Positions 1 through 8,349 of a DNA stretch of 64,000 nucleotides are shown piece after piece. Below the pieces are notes generated by a model. That model did no database searches. It was not told the DNA's origin and saw only the letters and a program-made list of their open reading frames with translations. This DNA comes from Chitinibacter sp. SCUT-21 (lineage in GTDB: Bacteria > Pseudomonadota > Gammaproteobacteria > Burkholderiales > Chitinibacteraceae). A program made the position numbers and the translations under genes. The stretch is from positions 1,922,001 through 1,986,000 of the forward strand of contig CP102611.1 of NCBI GenBank assembly GCA_041874755.1, written 5' to 3'. Each line of letters starts with the position of its first letter. Positions within the stretch are counted from its first letter, which is position 1.

Positions 1-67
1 GAACAGCGCCCATCAGCAAAGCGCCGAGTAATAACACCAGCAGGGATATTTTTTTAGCGGTTTTCAT
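1..67 (-). CDS. N-terminus of a membrane or exported protein, cut by window edge
   Basis: The minus strand opens with ATG at 67-65 and runs off the left edge. The 22 visible residues are two lysine-rich turns followed by a long Leu/Val/Gly stretch, so this is a signal peptide or first membrane helix. Chemoreceptors further along the window start in a similar way, but family cannot be assigned from so little. Only the start is present. Confidence 0.55.
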   Translation of the reverse strand, partial: MKTAKKISLLVLLLGALLMGAV

Positions 68-452
68 CAATGCATCTCAGTGAAATCAAGGTCTTGGATA
101 GATTATTTTTGGGTTTATGTTTGTCGCATAAAATGCCAAATCAATTTATCACAGCGTTTTGGCAGACCATGTGCACTATTACACCGAGCAAAACCTGATT
201 ATTACCGCCAAAATTAATGCGGCGACGCCGCGATTTTGGGTAGGAATTGTGCCGCACAATCGGGAAAGTATTTTTACTTGCCCCAAGCTTCGCCACGGGC
301 CACCCATCCTCAATCCTTCAGATGGGTATCGCCATGCAAGCTAATTAAATAAAGAGCTTTATTACGATACTCTATCGGGTATAAGCAAGGACACCAATAA
401 CTCGAATTCAGGGGCTTTGGCGGCGCTTTGCTACGCTAGGCAGTCACATGGC
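68..452. other. Intergenic stretch, no gene seen
   Basis: Both flanking genes run leftwards. A 61-codon plus-strand open frame at 159-344 has no recognisable family, no ribosome-binding site and a composition like random sequence, so it is not called. The stretch contains one copy of the 49-bp GGGTAT palindrome (324-372) and must hold the promoter of the gene that starts at 67. Confidence 0.5.
324..372 (+). repeat. 49-bp GGGTAT palindromic element, copy 1
   Basis: Ends are GGGTATCG and CGATACTC, an 8-bp inverted repeat with one mismatch. The left half (GTATCGCCAT..AAGCTAATT) lines up with copy 9 at 36194. Not flush with a gene. Confidence 0.55.
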
Positions 453-1031
453 TCACTTCGTAATGCAACGCATCAACGGGATACGATAATACTCGTGGCT
501 GCCGCGGTAAAAGTGCTGACCGTGGCGGTAAATCGTTAAGCCTTCGCTGCCAATCACAAAACCTTCATTACTCAGCACCACATCCACGATTTTGCCACCG
601 CTGCCTGCAATCGCCTGATGCTTGGGCAGCACATCAACCACCATCCTCGGTGGCGTATTCATCGCCTCGGCGTAGCCAGCGGGGTCTTTTTGCTTGAGCT
701 CTTGCAGCATTTGCTGATAACTCGGCTGCGGCTTACCACTGAGCTTACTCATCATGGCGCCCATCACTTCATAAGAACGCGCAGGGTCTTCGCACCACAC
801 GCCGATCAATTGCTGATACAGCGCCTCAGTAGGTGGCGTGGGCCTTTGCTGCACTTCATTCGGATTAAAACCCGCCGTGCTGGCCGTTTTCAGCCCCAAG
901 CTACTTTGCTGCGCGCCCTTATTGCACGGCTGATCTTGAAAAGTGGTAGCGCCATTTTGCTGGCATTTATACATCGCAGCGGATGCGCTGCTACACAGCG
1001 CAAACAGCGCAATACAGAGAGTGAGTTTCAT
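453..1031 (-). CDS. Secreted DUF4124-domain protein
   Basis: 192 residues from the ATG at 1031. The longer frame to 1073 would put 14 unlikely residues before a clear signal peptide (MKLTLCIALFALCSSASA). After cleavage comes the short DUF4124 pattern, AMYKCQ..G...FQDQPC, with two cysteines that may pair in the periplasm. This domain is common in beta- and gammaproteobacterial exported proteins and has no established reaction. The rest, about residues 60-190, is hydrophilic and not recognised. The start has a weak GGTGGATC ribosome-binding site. It stands alone, with no co-directional neighbour close by. Confidence 0.75.
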   Translation of the reverse strand: MKLTLCIALFALCSSASAAMYKCQQNGATTFQDQPCNKGAQQSSLGLKTASTAGFNPNEVQQRPTPPTEALYQQLIGVWCEDPARSYEVMGAMMSKLSGKPQPSYQQMLQELKQKDPAGYAEAMNTPPRMVVDVLPKHQAIAGSGGKIVDVVLSNEGFVIGSEGLTIYRHGQHFYRGSHEYYRIPLMRCITK

Positions 1032-1457
1032 CTTGATCCACCAATGGCAAACGAATAAATCCATTATTCCCACGGCGCAAAGCTGACAAGGTTATTTTTT
1101 GTAAAGCAAACTGACGCAGTGCTAAATAGGTACGTTAGTTCACAATCAGGTTTTGAGGCGGCTAGACCGAAGTTTTGGCGCGGGTTTGCCTGCGTGGTAT
1201 TGGCCTGCTGCGCAGCCGGTGAACCGGCGGTTTCGCCCGCCAGACGAATCAGGGGCAGTCTTGCCTTGCCCCTGATCACCCTAACGCGCCCGATCGCCGC
1301 GAAACCCCGCTTGAAAAAGCCACGGCGAGGCGCCGCTACAACTCGCTTCGCGCTAACGTCGCGAAGCTCAAACAGATCGCGGCTTAAAACCTCGCCGTAA
1401 CTTTTTCAAACGGCGCGTCTCCACGGGCAATCCGTGCTAATCAGCAGCCGTTGTAAG

Positions 1458-1506
1458 GTCGGCTTTAGCCGACCAGACACACCCAAAAAGGTCGGCTAAA
1501 GCCGAC
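1458..1506. repeat. Two copies of a 16-bp palindrome
   Basis: GTCGGCTTTAGCCGAC at 1458-1473 and GTCGGCTAAAGCCGAC at 1491-1506 are each near-perfect palindromes, separated by 17 bp. Each can form a GTCGGCT/AGCCGAC stem. Typical of dispersed REP-type sequences. Confidence 0.6.
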
Positions 1507-1511
1507 TCTAC

Positions 1512-1560
1512 GGGTATATCCACCAAAGCCAATCCCTGAATAATGTTCAGAGCAACACCA
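1512..1560 (+). repeat. 49-bp GGGTAT palindromic element, copy 2
   Basis: Starts GGGTATATCCACCAAAGCCA, almost the same as copies 8 and 10. The right end is degenerate (ACACCA). It directly follows the 16-bp palindromes and is not next to a gene. Confidence 0.6.
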
Positions 1561-1804
1561 CGGCATGTATATACAAAAATCGTAGAGCTGCGCGGTTTCC
1601 CCTGTCATCAAGCCGAGCGAGGCATGCCGTAGCTTGGCAACTAGTTGCCTTAGCGCAGGCTGTACCCTTGGGGTAAACAGGCGGGGCGGGGTTTCGGCGA
1701 GCACTGTTCGAAGGCCGCAGGCCAAGTCGCGCAGCCGCCGCCTCGACTGTCCGCAGCAAGGGCATTTTGCGTAGCAAAACTTGATGAGGGGTCGCCTTTG
1801 GGGT

Positions 1805-1836
1805 GAAGGGGTATTTGGCGAAGCAAATACCCCTTC
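1805..1836. repeat. Perfect 13-bp-stem hairpin
   Basis: GAAGGGGTATTTG and its exact complement flank a GCGAAG loop. A smaller hairpin with a similar loop (TTTTGC-GTA-GCAAAA) lies at 1763-1777. No T-run follows, so these look like repeat-type palindromes rather than terminators. Confidence 0.6.
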
Positions 1837-1904
1837 CCGTCAGCGCGGCGGCACGCGCACCCAACCCCGCGGCGCACAGCCGCCAATCCCGCTTAACCCA
1901 GAAG

Positions 1905-2429
1905 TTAAGCGCGCAAAACACCAGCCCAATCCGCCGGATAAACGCCTTGCGCGACCAGCCTGTGAAACGTTGAATAAGGCCAATCGCTAGCACGCTCGAC
2001 CAAGTGATGCTTGACTGGATTGAGATGGATGCAATCCACATGGTGGCGGAAATCATCGTCATCCTGAAGCAAGTGCTCCCAATACCGATGTTGCCAGATC
2101 GTGCCACAGCGCTTATGTGTGCGGCGCCGCGTTTGCCATTCGGGGCGGAAATACAGTTTGCCCACCGAGCGCGTGACCGCCGACTTGATCAAGCGCCAGC
2201 GCGTCGCAAAATCGGCATCGCCCACCGGCAAAGTCCAGATGGTATGCAAATGATCAGGCAACAACACCCAAGCCTCAATCTGAAATGGACGCTCACGCCG
2301 TACGTGATGAATTGCCTCGCGCAAAGCCGCGCGAAACACATCATCGGTCAAAATCCGTTGCCGTCGCTCAGTCACCACGGTAAAGAAATACGAAGCCCCC
2401 GCCACATTCGAGCGCCGATAACACGACAT
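1905..2429 (-). CDS. REP-associated tyrosine transposase (RAYT), catalytic Tyr replaced by Cys
   Basis: 174 residues from ATG 2429, with a GGGG ribosome-binding site. The protein aligns by eye from end to end with E. coli TnpA-REP (YafM): N-terminal CYRRS, the HUH metal site PDHLHTIW (His60, His62), the WQHRYWEH block and the HHVD..HLNPVKHH block. These Y1 single-strand transposases cut REP hairpins. In YafM the HHVD block continues with Tyr115, the catalytic residue as I remember it. Here that codon is TGC, so residue 133 is Cys, one A-to-G change from TAC. The enzyme is therefore probably inactive, although the frame is intact. Its start region is duplicated upstream together with BIME-like hairpins. 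Confidence 0.85.
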   Translation of the reverse strand: MSCYRRSNVAGASYFFTVVTERRQRILTDDVFRAALREAIHHVRRERPFQIEAWVLLPDHLHTIWTLPVGDADFATRWRLIKSAVTRSVGKLYFRPEWQTRRRTHKRCGTIWQHRYWEHLLQDDDDFRHHVDCIHLNPVKHHLVERASDWPYSTFHRLVAQGVYPADWAGVLRA

Positions 2430-2458
2430 ACGCAAACCCCAAAAAAGAAGATTTAAGC

Positions 2459-2578
2459 GTAGGGCGGGTTAGCCGAAGGCGTAACCCGCCAATCAGTATG
2501 GAGATGTTGAACGGTCAAAAAGGGAGTAGTTGCACAGGCGGCAGCTCAGCGCGGGTTGATAAAACCAACCCGCCCTAC
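2459..2578. repeat. BIME-like element, proximal copy
   Basis: Bounded by the 12-bp inverted repeat GTAGGGCGGGTT / AACCCGCCCTAC. Each end folds into its own hairpin: GGCGGGTTA..TAACCCGCC at 2463-2490 and GCGGGTTG..CAACCCGC at 2551-2573. Two opposed REPs beside a RAYT gene is the standard RAYT-REP arrangement. Confidence 0.8.
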
Positions 2579-2663
2579 AAGGCTGTAAAGAAATACGAAG
2601 CACCCGCCACATTCGAACGCCGATAACACGACATACGCAAACCCCAAAAAAGAAAATTTAAGC

Positions 2664-2784
2664 GTAGGGCGGGTTAGCCGAAGGCGTAACCCGCCAATCA
2701 AGTATTGAGATGTTGAACGGTCAAAAAGAGAGTGGTTGTACAGGCGGCAGTTCAGCGCGGGTTGATAAAACCAACCCGCCCTAC
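2664..2784. repeat. BIME-like element, distal copy
   Basis: Second copy of the element at 2459-2578, with the same 12-bp terminal inverted repeats and both inner hairpins, one base longer. It lies about 115 bp upstream of the TIR gene. Confidence 0.8.
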
Positions 2785-2900
2785 AAGGCTAACAAAAACA
2801 ACCTGTATGAAATTCGCCCATCAAGATAAATTTTAAAACCAGGACCTATTTTCATTTATTACCAATACCGCATCAAAAATATTTCAAAAGGAAAAATTAC

Positions 2901-3302
2901 ATGGAAAAAACATATCGTCTCTTTATTAGCCACTCATGGAGCTACGACAAGAACTACCAAAGGGTCATTGAATTAATTAAAGAACAAGGTCTGTCATTTT
3001 ATGATCACTCAGTTCGTAAGAGTGATCCAATTCATACCAATGGAACCGATGAAGAGCTCTATGCCGCAATTGAAGCAAAAATGAAAGGAACAAGCTGCAT
3101 TTTGATCTTGGCAGGGGTATATGCAACCTATAGCAACTGGATCAATAAAGAAATTGAAATTGCTCAGCGTTTCAATAAATCAATAATTGCTATTGAGCCA
3201 TGGGCGGCCGAAAGAACTTCAAGCGTAGTCAAAAATGCGGCTCACAAAATCGTAAAATGGCAAGGAAAGTCAATAGTTGATGCAATCAAGGAGCTGGGTT
3301 AA
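2901..3302 (+). CDS. TIR-like (ThsB/DUF1863-type) protein, candidate Thoeris sensor
   Basis: 133 residues, start ATG 2901 with AAGGA ribosome-binding site. The fold signature of the TIR-like DUF1863 group is clear: strand 1 RLFISHSWSYD (6-16), the DPIH turn (42-45), ILILAGVYATYSNW (67-80) and IIAIEPW (95-101). Ser78-x-Trp80-x3-Glu84 sits where TIR NADases carry their catalytic Glu. Proteins of this group in Thoeris systems sense phage and make a cyclic-ADP-ribose-type signal from NAD. The stop codon overlaps the next start by one base (TAATG), so the two genes are translationally coupled. The pair is visibly more AT-rich than its neighbours, as expected for a transferred defence cassette. Enzyme activity is inferred, not shown. 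Confidence 0.85.
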   Translation: MEKTYRLFISHSWSYDKNYQRVIELIKEQGLSFYDHSVRKSDPIHTNGTDEELYAAIEAKMKGTSCILILAGVYATYSNWINKEIEIAQRFNKSIIAIEPWAAERTSSVVKNAAHKIVKWQGKSIVDAIKELG

Positions 3303-4255
3303 TGCGCAAAGCTTTAATTATAGGCATAGATTACTACGACTCAATATCTAACCTATTTGGCTGCGTCAACGATGCCTATTCGGTTAAAAGCATTCTAGAA
3401 AGGCATGGGGATGGCTCGGTCAATTTCGGGATAAAATTGATAACCGCCACTAACGAAATCAATAAAATAACTCGCAAAGAGTTAAAAAACCAGATAACCG
3501 AGCTATTTAAAGATGACAGCGATATTGCTTTATTCTACTTTGCAGGTCATGGGTATATTGAAAGCACTGGCGGCTACTTAATCACCTCAGAGTGTGAAGA
3601 TGGGGATGATGGTCTTCCGCTAGATGAACTCTTGACCATAGCAAATAGTTCTCCAGCAAAGAGTAAGGTAATAATTCTGGATAGCTGTCACTCTGGCATC
3701 GCAGGGAGCCCTAGTGCGGCAGGAAACTACGCACTGCTTGCTGAAGGAGTAACAATTTTAACGGCATCAAGTGCTACACAATATGCGCAAGAAAAAAATG
3801 GCTCTGGCGTATTCACTAATTTGCTAGTTGATGCCTTAAGTGGCGGTTCTGCAAATTTGGTCGGGGATATTACGCCCGGAAGTATTTACGCACATATTGA
3901 TCAGTCTTTAGGGCCATGGGAACAACGACCAATATTTAAAACAAATGTAAAAAATTTTACGACATTAAGGAAGGTACAACCTCCAATTCAGCTTTCAGAT
4001 TTAAAGAAAATCGTCGATCTATTTGAAGACCCAGGCATTGAGCTCCAACTGGATCCAAGTTTTGAACCAGACTCAGATGAACCAAACGACCAAAACACTG
4101 AAAAATTCGCCATTCTCCAAAAATTCAACCGAATAAACTTGGTTACTCCGGTTGGTGAAGACCACATGTACTACGCTGCGATGAATTCTAAATCGTGCAA
4201 ACTAACTGTTTTAGGCGCACATTACTGGAACCTAGTCTCAAATAATCGCATATAA
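3302..4255 (+). CDS. Caspase-like (peptidase C14) protein, candidate Thoeris effector
   Basis: 317 residues, coupled to the TIR gene by TAATG. The N-terminal two thirds are a caspase-like domain: ALIIGIDYYD (4-13), CVNDA (21-25), FYFAGHGY with catalytic His83, and IILDSCHSG with catalytic Cys129. There is no signal peptide or membrane helix, so it acts in the cytoplasm. A linker rich in Asp/Glu/Pro (about 240-265) leads to a compact C-terminal segment (LQKFNRINLVTPV..HMYYAAMNSKSCKLT..G.HYW) that I recall from other TIR-linked caspase-family proteins. In type IV Thoeris the TIR product activates a caspase-like protease that degrades cell proteins and stops phage growth. The same role is inferred here from domain pairing and coupling. 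Confidence 0.85.
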   Translation: MRKALIIGIDYYDSISNLFGCVNDAYSVKSILERHGDGSVNFGIKLITATNEINKITRKELKNQITELFKDDSDIALFYFAGHGYIESTGGYLITSECEDGDDGLPLDELLTIANSSPAKSKVIILDSCHSGIAGSPSAAGNYALLAEGVTILTASSATQYAQEKNGSGVFTNLLVDALSGGSANLVGDITPGSIYAHIDQSLGPWEQRPIFKTNVKNFTTLRKVQPPIQLSDLKKIVDLFEDPGIELQLDPSFEPDSDEPNDQNTEKFAILQKFNRINLVTPVGEDHMYYAAMNSKSCKLTVLGAHYWNLVSNNRI

Positions 4256-4314
4256 AAGCTAGCACTTTAATTTCTTAGAATTCTTGTTAACTCGACAATT
4301 TCAATTGAATCAAG

Positions 4315-4337
4315 CCCCGCATCCGCGGGGCCTTTTA
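4315..4337 (+). terminator. Rho-independent terminator after the TIR-caspase pair
   Basis: CCCCGC-ATCC-GCGGGG stem followed by CCTTTTA, 60 bp after the caspase stop codon. The opposite strand has no good T-run, so it serves mainly the plus-strand cassette. Confidence 0.7.
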
Positions 4338-4340
4338 CAT

Positions 4341-4389
4341 GGGTATCACTACCCAACCATCATCCAACAAGGCATCACGCCACATACCC
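4341..4389 (-). repeat. 49-bp GGGTAT palindromic element, copy 3, overlapping metH 3' end
   Basis: Both ends read GGGTAT on their own strand. The right end lies inside metH: its GGG TAT are two of the last codons (Gly-Tyr-Val-Ala-stop), so the element supplies the final codons and stop of metH. Confidence 0.65.
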
Positions 4390-7300
4390 CAAGTTCGGCG
4401 CCAAATCTCTTTCCGCCTGAGCGACCGATACCCCACGCCGCAGGGCATAATCCTCCACCTGATCTTTGGTGATCTTGCCCACGCCAAAATAGCGTGACTC
4501 TGGGTGCGCGAGGTAGAAGCCGCTGACTGCTGCGGTGGGCAGCATCGCGTAGCCTTCGGTTAGCGTCATGCCGATGTTTGGCGCGTTCAGCAGTTTGAAT
4601 AGCTCCACCTTGCTGGTGTGATCCGGGCAGGCTGGGTAGCCGGGGGCGGGACGGATGCCGACGTATTTTTCGTCGACCAATTCGTCGTTGCTTAGCGATT
4701 CGCCCGCGGCGTAGCCCCAAAGCTCGGTGCGCACGCGGTAGTGCATGTGCTCGGCGAAGGCTTCGGCCAGACGGTCGGCCAGTGATTTGAGCAAGATGGC
4801 ACTGTAGTCGTCGTTGGCGTCTTCAAAGCGTTTGACGTGCTCATCAATGCCGATGCCGGCGGTGACGGCAAAGGCGCCGATGTAATCGGTGATACCGGTT
4901 TCTTTCGGCGCGACAAAGTCGGCCAGACACCAGTTGGGCTTCACATCGGCCGCATTGCGCTCGTCGGTTTTGGCCTTCGGCAATTGCTGGCGCAGGTTGT
5001 GCCACAGCATGGCGGTTTCGCCGGTGGCTGGGTCGCGGATTTCGATGTCGTCGTGGTTGACCGCATTGGCGGGGAAGAAGCCGATCACGCCGGCGGCGGA
5101 GAGCCATTTCTCGTCGACGATTTGCTTGAGCATTTTTTGCGCGTCTTCAAACAACGGGCGCGCGGCTTCGCCGACGACTTCGTCGTTCAAAATCGCTGGA
5201 TAGCGGCCATACAGCTCCCAGCTTTGGAAGAACGGCGTCCAGTCGATATAAGGCACCAGCTCGTTTAAATCATATTGGGTATATTCACGCACACCAGTAA
5301 AGGCAGGCGCTTTCGGCGTATACGTCGCCCAATCTTGTTTGAATTTAAATTCGCGCGCTTCATCAATGCTGATCAGCTTGGTGCGATCTTTGTTTTCAAA
5401 CAGCTCACGTGCTTTGGCGTATTCGGCTTTGACGTCGGCAATGAATGGCGCTTTCAAGTCGTCCGACAGCAAGTTCGAGCACACGCCCACGGCGCGGCTG
5501 GCGTCGGCCACGTAAATCACTTGGCCGTTTTGGTAGTGCGGCTCGATTTTCACCGCGGTGTGCACTTTCGACGTCGTAGCACCGCCGATCAGCAGCGGGA
5601 TATCAAAACCCTGGCGCTGCATTTCTTTGGCGACGTGCGCCATTTCTTCCAGCGATGGGGTAATCAGGCCGGAGAGGCCAATGATGTCGGCACCGACTTC
5701 TTTGGCTTTATCCAGAATCGTTTGGCACGGCACCATCACGCCGAGGTCAAACACCTGATAGTTATTACAGCGCAGCACGACGCCGACGATGTTTTTACCG
5801 ATGTCGTGCACGTCGCCCTTCACCGTCGCCATAATGATCTTGCCCTTGGCCGGCGCGTCGGCCAGACCCATGGCGATTTTTTCGGCTTCGATAAATGGCT
5901 CGAGGTGCGCTACGGCGGCTTTCATCACGCGCGCGGATTTCACCACCTGCGGCAGGAACATCTTGCCGGCGCCAAACAAGTCGCCAACCACGTTCATGCC
6001 GTTCATGAGGTGGCCTTCGATCACATGGATCGGGCGCTCGACCGACTGGCGGGCTTCTTCGGTGTCTTCGGTGATGTAGGTGGTAATGCCCTTCACCAGC
6101 GAATGCGTAATGCGGCCTTGCAGCGGCAGCGTGCGCCACGACAGGTCTTCACCCGATTTTTGCGCCGCATCGCCACGGAATGATTCGGCCAGCGCGATCA
6201 GCGCGTCGGTGTCCGCCATTGGGTCGGCACCGTCCATCAACACGACGCGTTCGATGGCGTTGCGCAATTCGTGCGGCACTTCGTCGTAGTTTTCCAGTGC
6301 GCCAGCATTCACAATCCCCATCGTCATGCCGCGCTGAATCGCGTGATATAGGAACACGGCGTGGATCGCTTCGCGCACCTTGTTATTGCCACGGAAAGAG
6401 AACGAGACGTTCGACACGCCGCCGCTGATTTTGGCGTGCGGCAGGTTTTGCTTAATCCAGCCGGTGGCTTCGATAAAGTCGAGGCCGTAACGCGCATGCT
6501 CTTCAATACCGGTGGCCACAGCGAAAATATTCGGGTCGAAAATAATATCGGCCGGGTTGTAGCCGATTTCATCGACGAGGATGCGGTACGATTTTTCGCA
6601 AATCTCGACTTTACGCGCGTAGGTGTCGGCCTGACCGACTTCGTCGAACGCCATCACAATGACGGCAGCGCCGTACATTTTCAGCAAACGCGCGTGGTGT
6701 TTGAATGCTTCCACGCCCTCTTTCATCGAGATCGAGTTCACGATGCACTTGCCCTGCACGCATTTCAGGCCGGCTTCGATGACGTCCCATTTCGATGAGT
6801 CGATCATGATCGGCACGCGGCTGATATCCGGCTCGGCGGCGATCAGGTTCAGGAAGGTCACCATCGCCTTGTGGGCATCGAGCATGCCCTCGTCCATATT
6901 AATGTCGATGACCTGCGCGCCGTTTTCTACCTGCTGGCGCGCTACTTCCAGCGCCGCTGGGTAGTCGCCATTTAAAATCAGGCGGGCAAAGGCTTTCGAG
7001 CCGGTGACGTTGGTACGCTCGCCGACGTTCACAAACAAATCTTTATCGCCGATATTGAACGGCTCTAGGCCAGACAGGCGACATTTAGGCTCGATTTCTG
7101 GCAGCTTGCGCGGTGGCAAATCTTTGACCGCCGCGTAAATCGCCGCGATGTGCGCTGGCGTCGTGCCGCAACAGCCGCCGATGATATTGACCAAACCGGC
7201 TTCGGCCCATTCGCGCACTTGCGGCGCCATGTCTTCCGGCAGCAAATCATAGCCAGTCGGCGCCAGTGGATTGGGTAGACCGGCGTTGGCGTGTACCGAC

Positions 7301-8109
7301 ACATAGGTGTCGGAAATACGGCTCATTTCTTCCACATACGGGCGCAGCAAATCAGGGCCGAGCGCACAGTTTAGGCCGAACGACACGGCGTCGGCGTGGT
7401 GCAGCGAGTTGTAGAACGCTTCGGTGGTCTGGCCGGTGAGCGTGCGGCCCGATTGATCGGTAATCGTGCCGGAGATCATCACTGGCAGTTCTTCCAGCTC
7501 TGGGCGATCCGCGAAGTATTTCTTGATGGCGAACACGGCGGCTTTGGCGTTCAGCGTGTCGAAAATCGTCTCGACCATCAGAATATCGGCACCACCTTTA
7601 ACGAGGCCGTCGATCGATTCGAGGTAAGCCTCCACCAGCGCGTCAAACGTCACATTACGGTAGCCGGGGTCGTTCACATCGGGCGAAATCGACGCGGTGC
7701 GGCTGGTTGGGCCAAGAATACCGGCACAAAAGCGCGGTTTGCTTGGGTCTTTGGCCGTTTGCGCCACACACAAATCTTTCACCAATTTGGCGGCGGCGTG
7801 GTTGATCTCCCACACCAGCGATTCCATTTCGTAATCGGCCATCGCCATCGATGTGGCGTTAAAGCTGTTGGTTTCGATAATGTCGGCGCCAGCGTCGAGG
7901 TATTGCTGGTGGATTTCGCTAATGATTTGCGGCTGCGTCAGCACCAGCAAATCGTTATTGCCTTTGACATCGGTATGCCAATCGGCAAAGCGCTCGCCGC
8001 GGTATTGTTCTTCGGTCAGCTTGTATTGCTGAATCATCGTCCCCATGCCGCCGTCGAGCATCATGATTTTTTCGGCGAGCAATTTCTTCAGGTGTTCGGT
8101 GCGGGTCAT
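4375..8109 (-). CDS. metH: Cobalamin-dependent methionine synthase
   Basis: 1244 residues, normal length for MetH. Domains in order: homocysteine/zinc barrel (1-~335, zinc Cys in FGLNCALG near 247 and in GGCCG near 311), pterin-binding methyl-THF barrel (~345-630), cap plus B12-binding domain with the DVHDIGKN motif near residue 765, and the C-terminal AdoMet reactivation domain (~900-1244). It transfers methyl from 5-methyl-THF to homocysteine. The start chosen is ATG 8109 ([11 protein letters not shown]) with GGA nine bases upstream; the frame extends 16 codons further but those residues are not family-like. No cobalamin or SAM riboswitch was recognised in the 240 bp upstream. The gene is monocistronic. 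Confidence 0.97.
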   Translation of the reverse strand: MTRTEHLKKLLAEKIMMLDGGMGTMIQQYKLTEEQYRGERFADWHTDVKGNNDLLVLTQPQIISEIHQQYLDAGADIIETNSFNATSMAMADYEMESLVWEINHAAAKLVKDLCVAQTAKDPSKPRFCAGILGPTSRTASISPDVNDPGYRNVTFDALVEAYLESIDGLVKGGADILMVETIFDTLNAKAAVFAIKKYFADRPELEELPVMISGTITDQSGRTLTGQTTEAFYNSLHHADAVSFGLNCALGPDLLRPYVEEMSRISDTYVSVHANAGLPNPLAPTGYDLLPEDMAPQVREWAEAGLVNIIGGCCGTTPAHIAAIYAAVKDLPPRKLPEIEPKCRLSGLEPFNIGDKDLFVNVGERTNVTGSKAFARLILNGDYPAALEVARQQVENGAQVIDINMDEGMLDAHKAMVTFLNLIAAEPDISRVPIMIDSSKWDVIEAGLKCVQGKCIVNSISMKEGVEAFKHHARLLKMYGAAVIVMAFDEVGQADTYARKVEICEKSYRILVDEIGYNPADIIFDPNIFAVATGIEEHARYGLDFIEATGWIKQNLPHAKISGGVSNVSFSFRGNNKVREAIHAVFLYHAIQRGMTMGIVNAGALENYDEVPHELRNAIERVVLMDGADPMADTDALIALAESFRGDAAQKSGEDLSWRTLPLQGRITHSLVKGITTYITEDTEEARQSVERPIHVIEGHLMNGMNVVGDLFGAGKMFLPQVVKSARVMKAAVAHLEPFIEAEKIAMGLADAPAKGKIIMATVKGDVHDIGKNIVGVVLRCNNYQVFDLGVMVPCQTILDKAKEVGADIIGLSGLITPSLEEMAHVAKEMQRQGFDIPLLIGGATTSKVHTAVKIEPHYQNGQVIYVADASRAVGVCSNLLSDDLKAPFIADVKAEYAKARELFENKDRTKLISIDEAREFKFKQDWATYTPKAPAFTGVREYTQYDLNELVPYIDWTPFFQSWELYGRYPAILNDEVVGEAARPLFEDAQKMLKQIVDEKWLSAAGVIGFFPANAVNHDDIEIRDPATGETAMLWHNLRQQLPKAKTDERNAADVKPNWCLADFVAPKETGITDYIGAFAVTAGIGIDEHVKRFEDANDDYSAILLKSLADRLAEAFAEHMHYRVRTELWGYAAGESLSNDELVDEKYVGIRPAPGYPACPDHTSKVELFKLLNAPNIGMTLTEGYAMLPTAAVSGFYLAHPESRYFGVGKITKDQVEDYALRRGVSVAQAERDLAPNLGYVA

Positions 8110-8349
8110 GGTGATTCCAGTATTCAGTCTGCGCTGCAAAGACGGCGATTTTAGCACGCAAATGGTGGCGGGCTAAGCGCGGCTAGATGGGCGAAAAAGC
8201 GGACTATGTTTGTTAAAAATTAGAAATGTATTAAATGCTAATGAACTTTGCTACCACTGCTTAATCAATTTGCATATACTGCGCTACCCAAGCGCGCAGA
8301 TGAGAATTATTCCTATCTACGTATCAAAGTATGTTGTAAGGATTTTGCC

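Larger units (their letters stand above)
1032..1904. other. Long GC-rich non-coding stretch with hairpins
   Basis: About 870 bp between the DUF4124 gene and the RAYT transposase. Several overlapping open frames exist on both strands, but they have no start signals, no family resemblance, and are rich in Arg/Pro/Ala as expected from GC-rich non-coding DNA. It holds perfect or near-perfect hairpins (1250-1274, 1458-1473, 1491-1506, 1763-1777, 1805-1836) and one 49-bp element. It looks like a landing zone for small palindromic repeats. Confidence 0.5.
2379..2790. repeat. Tandem duplication of a ~205-bp unit (RAYT 5' end plus BIME)
   Basis: The unit at about 2379-2584 is repeated at about 2585-2790 with a few base changes and small indels. 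Each unit contains the first ~17 codons of the RAYT gene with its upstream region, followed by a pair of facing hairpins. Only the proximal copy is joined to the rest of the transposase gene; the distal copy is a 5' fragment. Confidence 0.85.

Noticed and set aside
159..344. 61-codon open frame on the plus strand
   Set aside because: No ribosome-binding site, no family pattern, composition like non-coding DNA.
377..425. Another GGGTAT (GGGTATAAGCAAGG) close to copy 1
   Set aside because: The sequence 49 bp further on does not end in an ATAC-type terminus, so it was not counted in the repeat family.
1119..1990. Several overlapping 70-190-codon frames on both strands between DUF4124 and RAYT genes
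   Set aside because: Arg/Pro-rich translations with hairpin repeats inside; no start signals or recognisable domains.
3114..3560. GGGTATAT strings inside the TIR and caspase genes
   Set aside because: They lie in conserved coding motifs and lack the partner end 49 bp away.
5275..6183. 302-codon frame opposite metH, and similar long antisense frames opposite fumarate-like GC-rich genes (for example the FAD dehydrogenase at 27508-28569)
   Set aside because: They mirror the codon pattern of the real gene on the other strand and show His/Arg/Phe-rich translations typical of antisense frames.
8110..8349. Possible cobalamin or SAM riboswitch before metH
   Set aside because: No B12-box-like or SAM aptamer core could be found by eye; a covariance-model search would decide.
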